Below, piece by piece: positions 17,685-25,328 of a stretch of 64,000 bases of DNA (positions are counted from its first letter, which is position 1; each line of letters starts with the position of its first letter). The notes under the pieces are model-generated. The model was not told the origin of the DNA and made no database searches. It worked only from the letters and a program-made list of their open reading frames with translations. The stretch comes from Paenibacillus_AB hodogayensis (lineage in GTDB: Bacteria > Bacillota > Bacilli > Paenibacillales > NBRC-103111). The stretch is taken from positions 930,001-994,000 of the forward strand of contig NZ_BAAAYO010000001.1 in the NCBI RefSeq assembly GCF_039536325.1, given 5' to 3'. The position numbers and the translations under genes are program-made.

Positions 17685-17742
17685 TTGACGTCATATTAAA
17701 TGACATAAAAACTGCATTCTCCTCTTTTAAAATAGATCCCTA

Positions 17743-17771
17743 TTGTTAAAACCACATTTTCATGTTATCAT
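17743..17771 (+). promoter_or_regulatory. Candidate SigA promoter for the HAD phosphatase gene
   Basis: TTGTTA (17743-17748) and TATCAT (17766-17771) are 17 bp apart in an AT-rich gap. This places the transcript start about 40 bp before the gene. Confidence 0.5.
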
Positions 17772-17816
17772 TCATGACATAATTGATTTTAACCTATAAC
17801 CAAGGGGGTCTTGCAG

Positions 17817-18575
17817 ATGAGTTGGAAAATGATCGCTATCGATTTGGACGGTACGCTTCTGGATCGGAACGGGACGATCTCGGAGGAAAACGCGAAGTGG
17901 GTCCGGGAAGCGCAGCGCTCCGGTTTGCATGTCGTTCTCGTAAGCGGTCGCCACCGTCTGCGAATTGTCCCGGTTATGGAGATGCTGGGGCTGCAGGTGC
18001 CGATCATTTCTACGAACGGCTGCGAAATCTGGTCCGCCGACGGTCATCTGCTCGACCGCTGCGTCCTCCCTTGGAAAGACGTGACGACCCTCCACCTGAT
18101 CGCTTTTCAACACCAAATACATTACCGATCTTATTGCGTCGAAGGCGTATTCGATTCCAATGAGCATAACCACCTGGCGCAGATGGACTACAGCTGGCTG
18201 AAGGTGCTGCTGAAGTCGGACCATTCCGCAAGTCTGTCCGCCGCTTACGAGCGGCTGCTCGCTACGGAGCGGTTGGAACTGATCGCCTATGGGGCACCCG
18301 GCCTGCCGAAGCAGATCGACATTCAGCCGAAGGGGACGGGGAAAGCGCAGGCGCTCGACAAGCTGTGCCGGACGCTTGGTGTCCGCCAGGAGGAGGTCGT
18401 TGCCTTCGGCGATGATCGCAACGATCTCGAGATGCTTCGCTGGGCCGGCCTCGGCATCGCCATGGCCCACGCTCCCGACGATGTGCGGGCGGTTGCCGAT
18501 ACGATCGTTCCGAACGGCCTTGGCTCGGGCGTCGGCCATACGCTGTCGCGCATCATGCGCCATGCGTCCGCTTGA
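17817..18575 (+). CDS. Cof-type HAD-superfamily phosphatase
   Basis: This 252-residue cytoplasmic phosphatase has motif I DLDGTLLD (D9, D11), motif II VSGR, a Lys region before KGTGKAQALDKL and motif IV AFGDDRNDLEML, the order seen in Cof/YbjI sugar-phosphate phosphatases. The ATG at 17817 follows AAGGGGG; a TTG six bases earlier is too close to it. The substrate is unknown, and phosphosugars or flavin/pyridoxal phosphates are typical. A 17-bp repeat array begins eight bases after the stop. Confidence 0.9.
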   Translation: MSWKMIAIDLDGTLLDRNGTISEENAKWVREAQRSGLHVVLVSGRHRLRIVPVMEMLGLQVPIISTNGCEIWSADGHLLDRCVLPWKDVTTLHLIAFQHQIHYRSYCVEGVFDSNEHNHLAQMDYSWLKVLLKSDHSASLSAAYERLLATERLELIAYGAPGLPKQIDIQPKGTGKAQALDKLCRTLGVRQEEVVAFGDDRNDLEMLRWAGLGIAMAHAPDDVRAVADTIVPNGLGSGVGHTLSRIMRHASA

Positions 18576-18582
18576 AGCTTTT

Positions 18583-18648
18583 CGGTAACTGAGGCTTTGT
18601 AGTAGCTGAAGTTTGCGGTAGCCGAAACTTTGCGGTAACACGAAATGG
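18583..18648 (+). repeat. Four imperfect 17-bp tandem units
   Basis: Units start at 18583, 18600, 18616 and 18633 (lengths 17, 16, 17, 16) and read roughly CGGTAGCYGAAGYTTTG. They lie immediately downstream of the HAD gene. I see no promoter or coding sense. Confidence 0.7.
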
Positions 18649-18772
18649 CGATGCGTTCCCTAACTGCCAGAGAGCCTGGCCCCGCTTATCAGGTCCGATC
18701 GATCGCGCGAACTTGGATAAGCCGTCGGCGGTGGGTGCTCAATGGCGTCTGCCTTCGCGACTGCGCCTCGTC

Positions 18773-19207
18773 CAAAAGAGCACTAGCGCCGGGTGCAGGG
18801 GCACCAATTGGACGGTTTTCGGCCCGGTTGCCCGTGGTTGTGCTCGAAAGAGCACTATTCCCCGGGTTCGGGCCTTTTTGTCGAGGTTTAATGTTCGAAA
18901 GAGCACTAGCCCTGGGTGCAGGGGCGCGAATGGGCGGTTTTCGGCTCGGTTGCTCGTGGTTATTGCTCGAAAGAGCACTATTCCCCGGGTTCGGGCCTTT
19001 TTGTCGAGGTTTAATGCTCGAAAGAGCACTAGCGACGGGTGCAGGGGTGCGAATGGGCGGTTTTCGGCCCGGTTGCCCGTGGTTATTGCTCGAAAGAGCA
19101 CTATTCCCCGGGTTCGGGCCTTTTTGTCGAGGTTTAATGTTCGAAAGAGCACTAGCTACCTCGGTACAGGGGCTCGAATGGGCGGTTTTCGGCTCGGTTG
19201 CCCGTGG
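18773..19207 (+). repeat. 123-bp tandem repeat array with seven GNRA-loop hairpin cores
   Basis: About 3.5 copies of a 123-bp unit. Each unit holds two copies of a core GAAAGAGCACTA. Cores begin at 18773, 18845, 18896, 18968, 19019, 19091 and 19142, so the spacing alternates 72 and 51 bp. In four cores TGCTC-GAAA-GAGCA is a 5-bp stem with a GAAA tetraloop; two have a TGTTC arm and the first is degenerate. The 51-bp half carries CCCGGGTTCGGGCCTTTTTG, which resembles a small terminator. Long open frames cross the array on both strands only because 123 is a multiple of three; I do not call them genes. The rest of the gap 18649-19240 shows nothing else. Confidence 0.92.
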
Positions 19208-19240
19208 TGAACCCGTTTAGACTGACGGCCCTCCTTAACC

Positions 19241-19279
19241 AAACAATAAGAGCGCCATTGCCGGCGCTCTTATTGTTTT
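19241..19279. terminator. Strong bidirectional terminator
   Basis: AAACAATAAGAGCGCC and GGCGCTCTTATTGTTT form a perfect 16-bp stem with loop ATTGCC. T-rich ends lie on both strands. It closes the DUF92 gene on the minus strand and blocks anything arriving from the repeat array. Confidence 0.9.
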
Positions 19280-19296
19280 GGCCGCTAAAGGCCGCT

Positions 19297-20139
19297 TCAC
19301 CCAAGCCACATCCACGCCTGAGCCAAAATGGCGGCGACGACTGCGCCGGCCAAAGAGCCGGCCACGTTCACCGCATCGTTGTTCCAGCCGGCATAGCCGC
19401 GCACCCGGACAGCGGGAAGGCCGCAATGGCTCCTCGCTTCTATATCGCGTTGACAGGCCGGGCATCGGTACATTTGCTGCACGGTCGCCCCAAGCAGCGA
19501 GTCGGTTAACGAGCCGACCGTGCCGCCGATCAGCCCAATTCCGGCCCATAGCAGAAGGCGCATTCCCGGATCGCTAATGCCGGACGGCTCGTCCTGCCCC
19601 GGAACCAGCAGCAACAACAGCCATGCCGTCACGCCGATAAACAAGCCTCCTGCCAGCGAAGCCGCCAGCCCGAGACCGGACACAGCCCCAGACGTCCCGG
19701 CGGGCACCCTTCTGCCAGTCGTAATCGACCGCGGGGGCGATTGACTGAGTCCTCCGATTTCCGTCGCCCACGTATCGGCGTTCACCGCCGCCATTACCCC
19801 GAGGAACGCGTACCACCATAAAGGATCCGGCCATAAGGAATGGCCGAGGCACAAGACCAGGGCAACCGCTCCGTTCGCCGCCACCTGTCCCGCATCGCGC
19901 CGGCCGGTCTTTTCGTAGCCGCTCTCCGCCTTCTCCTTCCGTCTGCGCTTCCACTTGGACAACAAAGTCGAGGATACGAAAAAAGCAATCAGCGTCCCAA
20001 ACCATACCGCGCTGCCGACTCCGTACATCACCGTTCCCAGCGCCACCGCTGCGGCGAAGCCAGAGCCCGACAACGACTTGCGCGCATACGCCGCCCCGGC
20101 AATGATCACGCTGCCGGCCAAGCCGATCCACCATTCCAT
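19297..20139 (-). CDS. DUF92 family membrane protein (TIGR00297-like)
   Basis: This 280-residue integral membrane protein has about seven helices. Family marks are GSGFAAAVALGTVMYG near the start, AAVNADTWATEIGGLS, and GTVGSLTDSLLGATVQQMYRCPACQRD with a CPAC pair. The start at 20139 (MEWWIGLAG) is set by GGGAGGA nine bases upstream; an in-frame start 51 bp earlier has no ribosome site. Plant relatives (VTE6) phosphorylate phytyl phosphate, and the bacterial role is unknown. It ends at a strong terminator. Confidence 0.88.
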   Translation of the reverse strand: MEWWIGLAGSVIIAGAAYARKSLSGSGFAAAVALGTVMYGVGSAVWFGTLIAFFVSSTLLSKWKRRRKEKAESGYEKTGRRDAGQVAANGAVALVLCLGHSLWPDPLWWYAFLGVMAAVNADTWATEIGGLSQSPPRSITTGRRVPAGTSGAVSGLGLAASLAGGLFIGVTAWLLLLLVPGQDEPSGISDPGMRLLLWAGIGLIGGTVGSLTDSLLGATVQQMYRCPACQRDIEARSHCGLPAVRVRGYAGWNNDAVNVAGSLAGAVVAAILAQAWMWLG

Positions 20140-20224
20140 GCAACAGGTCCTCCCGCTCTCCGATTCGTTCCGTGCCATTGACCTTATCATACACGGACAA
20201 GCGCTGGAGTCAAGCTGGGGAGCT

Positions 20225-20574
20225 TTAGTAAGGGTTCAAGGGTTCAGCAAGGGATTTAGCAAAAAATCAGCAAAAACCCAGCGAGGGATCCAGCAAGGAT
20301 TCAGCATGGCTTCAGCAAGTATCCAGTAAAGATTCAGCAAGAGATCTAGCAAGAATTCTCTAAGGATTCAGCATGGTTCAGCATGGCTTCAGCAAGGATT
20401 CAGCATCGATTCAGCAAGGGTTCAGTAAGATTCAGCATGGCTTCAGCAAGTATCAAGTAAAGATCCAGCAAGGGCACAGTAAGAATCAGCAAGTGTCCAA
20501 TAAAGGTCCACCAAGGGATCCAGCAAGGGAACCACCAATAATCCACCAAGGTTCAATAAACGTTCAGTTAGGGT
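20225..20574 (-). repeat. Minisatellite of about 32 imperfect 11-bp units
   Basis: The strand shown 5' to 3' reads TCAGCAAGGAT again and again, with units of 10-12 bp, for example TCAGCATGGCT, TCAGCAAGTAT and CCAGTAAAGAT. About 32 units fill 350 bp. The array takes up nearly the whole gap between the DUF92 start and the hydrolase end. The hydrolase stop codon (20564-20566) lies in the last unit. An open frame across part of it codes a Gln/Ser/Lys-rich repeat and is probably an artefact. There are no spacers, so it is not CRISPR. Confidence 0.9.
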
Positions 20575-21403
20575 CCGATGGCAGCGCGGTCGCGGTCGCT
20601 CTGCCTAAGAAAGTACCCAGCAACTCGTTGAAGCGTTCCGGGCAATCCATCGGAGGAATATGCGCACAATCGGACAGCTGTTCCTGACGGGCGCCAGGGA
20701 TATCTTGCATAAACCGTCCAGCCGCCGCGTGAGCATCGGGATAATCGAATTCCCCGGCGACGACGAGCGTCGGCACGGCGATCTCGCCCAACCGGCCGAT
20801 CGGGGCGGGCACCAGCATTTGCGGCATCTCGAATTCGGCGAAGCGGCTCAAGCTTTGGCGCGACAGCTCCTGGAACTTTCGGCGGACCGCTTCGTCCACG
20901 CGATCGGAAGGCTGCATCGGCCCATCCAACCACATCTGCGTCCAAGCTTGCAGCATCGCGGGCATATCGCCGGCTTGGGCAGCCTCGTAGAAAAGGGCGT
21001 TGTCGCGCTGCAACGGCTCCGATTCCGGCAAGCCGAACAGTCCGGCGGCGACAAGCGACAGCGTGGCGACCCGTTCCGGGTAGGCTAGCGCGAATTCGAC
21101 GGCCACATAGCCTCCGGCTGAAAGACCGACCACGTGCGCGCGGTCGATCTCCAGAGCGTCCAGCAAGCTGCGCAAATCGTCATAGGAACGGTAGGGAGTA
21201 ATGCCCAGATCGGACTTACCCATTCCTCGCCAGTCGTATCGTACGACCCGGTACTGCTTCGACAGCGTCTCGAACGTCGCGTCCCATACGCCTGCCGTCA
21301 TAAACGCCCCATGCATCAGCACGACCGCTTCGCCTTCTCCGGCGCTTTCATAATACAGTTTCGTCCCCTCCACCAGCACATATCCTCTCTCTACCACTCT
21401 CAT
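20564..21403 (-). CDS. Alpha/beta hydrolase fold protein
   Basis: This 279-residue protein has HGAFMTAGVWD (oxyanion region), nucleophile elbow VVGLSAGGYVAVEFA (Ser about 97), Asp in VVAGEFDYPDAHA and the final His in SDCAHIPPMDCPERF. It is close to the 3-oxoadipate enol-lactonase/non-heme peroxidase-like group, but the substrate is not readable. ATG 21403 follows GGAGGGATATTG; the track-like TTG one codon earlier is inside that spacer. Its 3' end runs into the 11-bp minisatellite, so the last residues may be shaped by the repeat. Confidence 0.9.
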   Translation of the reverse strand: MRVVERGYVLVEGTKLYYESAGEGEAVVLMHGAFMTAGVWDATFETLSKQYRVVRYDWRGMGKSDLGITPYRSYDDLRSLLDALEIDRAHVVGLSAGGYVAVEFALAYPERVATLSLVAAGLFGLPESEPLQRDNALFYEAAQAGDMPAMLQAWTQMWLDGPMQPSDRVDEAVRRKFQELSRQSLSRFAEFEMPQMLVPAPIGRLGEIAVPTLVVAGEFDYPDAHAAAGRFMQDIPGARQEQLSDCAHIPPMDCPERFNELLGTFLGRATATALPSDPN

Positions 21404-21477
21404 CAATATCCCTCCACCGCTTTGTTCTAGTACATCATGGCGCGTGGCGTGCTACGGCTTATTCGTTTACGGGCCAT

Positions 21478-21533
21478 GTATCCGAGACCCTGCGTCCGAG
21501 ACCCTGTATCCGGGGCCCTGTACCCGAGCCCGC
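21478..21533 (+). repeat. Four 14-bp tandem units upstream of the HD-GYP gene
   Basis: Units start at 21478, 21492, 21506 and 21520: GTATCCGAGACCCT, GCGTCCGAGACCCT, GTATCCGGGGCCCT and GTACCCGAGCCCGC. They lie in the 380-bp gap between two divergent genes. Apart from the hairpin at 21622, the remaining gap shows no clear promoter. Confidence 0.75.
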
Positions 21534-21621
21534 AAGGCCATAAGCGTGACGGCTGCTTGGCGCCAGTGTGCAACGGTTCGTTCCAACTTTGTACTAGTCA
21601 GGTTCTATCATAACCGAATCT

Positions 21622-21640
21622 CCTGACAATTGCGGTCAGG
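21622..21640 (+). other. Small hairpin in the HD-GYP upstream region
   Basis: CCTGAC and GTCAGG pair around a 7-nt loop, about 145 bp before the gene. It does not show the conserved parts of a c-di-GMP riboswitch. Function unknown. Confidence 0.35.
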
Positions 21641-21784
21641 GGAAAACGGTCCTGAAACGGGCCAAATTCACTTTTTATTCGCGGCCAGGCAGGAAGAACG
21701 AAAGCGCGCAGGGAATACAATCAATTGACGAAATGACATGGGCATAAAGACTCACCATGTATGTACGGATGAGGAGTGAACAAC

Positions 21785-22951
21785 GTGCACGAGATGTACG
21801 ATTTTGAACAACCCCGCTTGAAAAAAGATTTGGAGCCGGAGGAACTGCTCGGCGTCATCCTTGACTATGCGGCCAAAATCGCCAACGAACGGAACTTGGA
21901 CAATGTGCTGATGCTGATGGCCGACATGGGCAAGCAGATCGTCGTCTCCGACCGGTGCACCGTGTGGCTGCTCGACACCCAGAAGGGCGAGTTGTGGTCC
22001 AAGGTGGCGCATGGCATCTCGGAGCTGCGCATTCCGCTGGAGGCCGGACTCGCCGGGCACTGCGTACGGACAGGCGAACCGATCTTCATCGACGATGCAT
22101 ACACGAACTTGGTGTTCCGCGACGTGCTGGCCAGCGGAGCGCTGCATACCGACCAGTTGACCGGATACCGCACAAAAGCATTGCTCGTCATCCCGTTTCG
22201 CAACAACGAGGGGCAGATCATGGGCTGCTACCAAGCGGTCAACAAAATGACCGAAAGCGAAGTGTTCTCCGAGCGCGATCTGCGAAATTTGTCGCTGGCC
22301 GCCTCCTACTCCGGCAAATCGATCGAATCCGCTTTGCTGGCGCAGGAAATCGAGGAGACGCAGCGGGAAATTATTTTCACCATGGGCGAGATCGGGGAAA
22401 GCCGCTCCAAAGAAACCGGCAACCACGTCAAGCGGGTGGCCGAATATTCGTACCTGCTGGCGCTGGGGCTCGGTATCCCTCAAGCCGAAGCGGATATATT
22501 GAAGATGGCTTCGCCGATGCACGATATCGGCAAGGTGGCGATTCCGGATTCGGTGCTGGAAAAGCCGGGCAAACTGACCGACGAGGAATTCGATATCATG
22601 AAAACCCATACGGAAATCGGCTACAATCTGTTGAAAAATTCCAATCGGCGCATCCTGAAGACGGCGGCCATCGTAGCGGAGCAGCATCACGAGAAGTGGA
22701 ACGGAAAAGGCTATCCGCGTGGCTTGAAGGGCGAGGAAATCCATATACACGGACGCATCACGGCGATCGCCGACGTCTTCGACGCGCTGGCCAGCGACAG
22801 GGTGTACAAGAAAGCGTGGGAGCTCGACCGTATCCTGAACCTGTTCAAGGAAGAACGGGGCGAGCATTTCGATCCTGCGGTGGTGGACGTGTTTTTCGAA
22901 CAGCTGCCTAACATCCTAAAAATACGCGACCGGTTTTCCGACCCGCTGTGA
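21785..22951 (+). CDS. GAF and HD-GYP domain c-di-GMP phosphodiesterase
   Basis: This 388-residue cytoplasmic protein has a GAF sensor (about 28-170, DRCTVWLLDTQKGELWSKVA) and a C-terminal HD-GYP domain. The metal pair is in MHDIGKVAIP (H246, D247), and the signature HHEKWNGKGYPRGLKG (about 301-316) is complete, so it should degrade cyclic di-GMP. The GTG at 21785 is chosen for its 8-bp distance from GAGGAG; the ATG at 21794 is an alternative. No cyclase lies nearby. The GAF ligand is unknown. Confidence 0.92.
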   Translation: MHEMYDFEQPRLKKDLEPEELLGVILDYAAKIANERNLDNVLMLMADMGKQIVVSDRCTVWLLDTQKGELWSKVAHGISELRIPLEAGLAGHCVRTGEPIFIDDAYTNLVFRDVLASGALHTDQLTGYRTKALLVIPFRNNEGQIMGCYQAVNKMTESEVFSERDLRNLSLAASYSGKSIESALLAQEIEETQREIIFTMGEIGESRSKETGNHVKRVAEYSYLLALGLGIPQAEADILKMASPMHDIGKVAIPDSVLEKPGKLTDEEFDIMKTHTEIGYNLLKNSNRRILKTAAIVAEQHHEKWNGKGYPRGLKGEEIHIHGRITAIADVFDALASDRVYKKAWELDRILNLFKEERGEHFDPAVVDVFFEQLPNILKIRDRFSDPL

Positions 22952-23135
22952 CTTTGGCGATTATACGACTGCCTCCCAAACGGCTGCCTCCCAAGAAGTC
23001 GACGCCGATCTCCGGCTGATCTTCGTACGAGAAAGGTTCCGAGCCGGTTCGGCAATATTCCGAAGGCATCCGCGAACAACATCGTGAATACCTCCGATAC
23101 AAAGCCTTCTGCAAAAAAAGGAAAGGCGAATAAGA

Positions 23136-23213
23136 AAAGCTTCCGATCGAAGCCTTTTCGATGAAGCGCATCCGAGTTTTAGAGGTTGCTTTTCTTGGTA
23201 AAGAAAGTTGCAC
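23136..23213 (+). repeat. Dispersed GCTTCG-hairpin element, copy 2
   Basis: A block of about 78 bp begins with the imperfect hairpin GCTTCCGATCGAAGC. It continues with CCTTTTCGATGAAG, ATCCGAG and GAGGTTGCTT. It is about four fifths identical to 29715-29792. It lies in the 480-bp gene-free stretch after the HD-GYP gene. The first part of that stretch (22952-23130) shows nothing recognisable. Confidence 0.75.
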
Positions 23214-23237
23214 TTCGCTTTACCGCTTTAGCGAAGT
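23212..23237. other. Hairpin ACTTCGCT/AGCGAAGT
   Basis: A perfect 8-bp stem with a 10-nt loop directly abuts the repeat element. It may end transcription of the HD-GYP gene, although no T-run follows. Confidence 0.45.
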
Positions 23238-23261
23238 TAAACTTCCGTTGTCTTTAACGTT

Positions 23262-23311
23262 AAAAAAGACGCTCGCATTCCCGCTCCCCGGCGGTATCGA
23301 CAGCGTCTTTT
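23262..23311 (-). terminator. Terminator of the LplABC-like operon
   Basis: AAAAGACGCT and AGCGTCTTTT pair around a 28-nt loop with an inner CCG/CGG stem. On the minus strand six T residues follow. It lies 125 bp after the last permease stop. Confidence 0.75.
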
Positions 23312-23435
23312 GTTCTGACCGGTAGCGTCCCTCCACTTACCCGCTCCGGGGAACTCCCTCTCCGACACCGCCGTCCAGTAGAATACGGATGAGCCGGACA
23401 AGGAGCCGCTTGAGCTTTATGACGGATGAGCCGGG

Positions 23436-24305
23436 CTACTCCTTAAGCGATCCGACCATGGCGCCTTTGACGAAATATTTTTGCAGGAACGGATAAACGA
23501 TCAGAATAGGCAAGGTGGCGAACAGCGTAATGCCCGCCTTCAGCATCTCGGGCGTCAGCAGCGTCGACACGTCGGTCGTATTGGCCACATTGTTCGCCTG
23601 CTCCTCGACGATCAAATTGCGCAGCAGCACCTGGAGCGGCATCAGCTCTTTGCTGCGAATGTAGATCATCGCACCGAAATACGAGTTCCATTGGCCAACG
23701 GCGTGAAACAGGGCGATCGTGGCGATCACCGGCGCCGACAGCGGAATGGCGATACGGCCGAAGCTGCCCCATTCCGTGCAGCCGTCGATCTTGGAGGCGT
23801 CGAACATTTCACTGGATATTCCCTGGAAGAACGTCTTCATAATGATGACGTTGAACGCATTCAAAGCGCCGGGAATCATAAGCGCCCACAACGTATTTTC
23901 CATACCCAGGCTGCGAATCAGCAAGTAGTTGGGAATAAGCGGCGCGGAGAACACAAAGGTGACGATAATGCCGCGAAGCACCCATTTTCGTCCATGCATC
24001 GTTGCCCGCGACAGCGGATAGGCGAGCGAAGCCGTAAAGGCGAGCGCGATCAGCGTGCCAACCACCGTTATAACGACGCTGTTGCGCATCGAAGTCCAAA
24101 TGTTGCCCATCGTCACGATCGTTTTGTACACTTCGATATTGAAACCTCTTGGCCAGAACGTTACCAGCTTCGCTTCGGCATAAAACTGCGAGCTGAACGA
24201 AACGGCGGCCAAATGAATAAGCGGCGCGATCATGGTCAGGCATAGAACGACGAAACCTGTGCCGTTGATCAACGGAAACCATTCCAGTCTTTTGCGAACC
24301 GGCAT
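23436..24305 (-). CDS. Carbohydrate ABC transporter permease (LplC/YtcP type)
   Basis: This 289-residue membrane protein has six helices and the EAA loop MFDASKIDGCTEWGSFGRIAIP. GGGGAGGTAG precedes the ATG at 24305, 18 bp after the partner permease gene. It is the last gene of the AraC-controlled importer operon. No ATPase gene is present in this operon. Confidence 0.93.
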   Translation of the reverse strand: MPVRKRLEWFPLINGTGFVVLCLTMIAPLIHLAAVSFSSQFYAEAKLVTFWPRGFNIEVYKTIVTMGNIWTSMRNSVVITVVGTLIALAFTASLAYPLSRATMHGRKWVLRGIIVTFVFSAPLIPNYLLIRSLGMENTLWALMIPGALNAFNVIIMKTFFQGISSEMFDASKIDGCTEWGSFGRIAIPLSAPVIATIALFHAVGQWNSYFGAMIYIRSKELMPLQVLLRNLIVEEQANNVANTTDVSTLLTPEMLKAGITLFATLPILIVYPFLQKYFVKGAMVGSLKE

Positions 24306-24323
24306 CGGACTACCTCCCCTCCC

Positions 24324-25226
24324 TCAATAGATGCTCTCTCCGGTCGTCTTGCGGCTCAGCGTATTCAGGCCGACCACCAGCAGCAGCCCGACCAGCGATT
24401 TGAAAATGCCGATGGCGGTCGTCAGACTGAACTGCGCCCCCAGCAAGCCGACGCGGTACACGTACGTATCCATCACTTCCCCGACGTCGCGCACGAGCGG
24501 ATTGAGCATAATGAGCACCTGCTCGACGTTGGAATCGAGCACATGGCCGACGCGCAGCAGGAACAGCACGATAATCGCCGGCATGAGCGAGGGCAGCGTA
24601 ATCGACCACATTTGCCGGAAACGCCCGGCGCCGTCGACCATCGCCGCTTCGTACAAGCTCGGATTGATTCCGGACAAGGCGGCCAAATAAATAATCATGC
24701 CCCATCCCATTTCCTTCCATATGCCAACCGAGACGATAATCCCCCGGAAATATTCGGGCTGAGTCAAAAAATCGGTTTTCGATACGCCAAACCAGCCTAC
24801 AATCGTATTCAAGAAGCCGTCTATCGACAGCAGATTGATAAAGATGCCGCCGACGATGACCCATGACAAAAAGTGCGGAAGATACAGCAGCGTCTGAACC
24901 TGCTTTTTGAACCATGTTTTGCGAATCTCATTAAGCAGCAGCGCCAGCACGAGCGGCGCCGGAAACCCGAATACGATCGAATACAAACTGAGCACCAGCG
25001 TATTGCGAAGGATGTTGTAAAATTCGGCATACGTAAACATATTGGCAAAATGCTTGAAGCCAACCCACGGGCTGTCCAGAATGCCGGAAAAAATGCTGTA
25101 ATCCTGGAAGGCGATCACATTGCCGAACATCGGCACATAGCGGAATACGACGAAATGCAAAATGCCAGGCAGCGCAAGCAGCCAGAGCAGCAGCCAGTCG
25201 CGGGACATCATTTTCTTCAGTAACAT
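24324..25226 (-). CDS. Sugar ABC transporter permease (LplB/YteP type)
   Basis: This 300-residue permease has RDWLLLWLLALPGILHFVVF as first helix and the EAA loop LYEAAMVDGAGRFRQMWSITLP. The ATG at 25226 sits six bases after GGGAGG; a GTG two codons earlier overlaps the ribosome site. It pairs with the 23436 product. LplB-type systems often import oligosaccharides such as pectin or xylan fragments, but the substrate here is not shown by sequence. Confidence 0.93.
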   Translation of the reverse strand: MLLKKMMSRDWLLLWLLALPGILHFVVFRYVPMFGNVIAFQDYSIFSGILDSPWVGFKHFANMFTYAEFYNILRNTLVLSLYSIVFGFPAPLVLALLLNEIRKTWFKKQVQTLLYLPHFLSWVIVGGIFINLLSIDGFLNTIVGWFGVSKTDFLTQPEYFRGIIVSVGIWKEMGWGMIIYLAALSGINPSLYEAAMVDGAGRFRQMWSITLPSLMPAIIVLFLLRVGHVLDSNVEQVLIMLNPLVRDVGEVMDTYVYRVGLLGAQFSLTTAIGIFKSLVGLLLVVGLNTLSRKTTGESIY

Positions 25227-25328
25227 GCTCACCCTCCCTTTCCGTTGCGCGTAAGAAACTTCCCTTTCTTATCGGCAGAAGCCGGCCGGGCCGACGGGTA
25301 CGAGTCCCGCCGGCGACCGGCGCCGCCG

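Noticed and set aside
18645..19220. Long open frames on both strands over the 123-bp array (up to 191 residues)
   Set aside because: The period is a multiple of three and lacks stops, so several frames stay open together. No ribosome site or family likeness is seen.
18773..20574. Possible CRISPR arrays
   Set aside because: The 123-bp and 11-bp arrays have no unique spacers between conserved repeats, and no cas genes lie nearby.
20373..20687. Open frame with Gln/Ser/Lys repeats over the 11-bp array
   Set aside because: It overlaps the end of the hydrolase gene on the other strand and arises from the repeat. No ribosome site.
21541..21784. Cyclic di-GMP riboswitch before the HD-GYP gene
   Set aside because: Only one short hairpin is present; the conserved GEMM core and second stem were not found.
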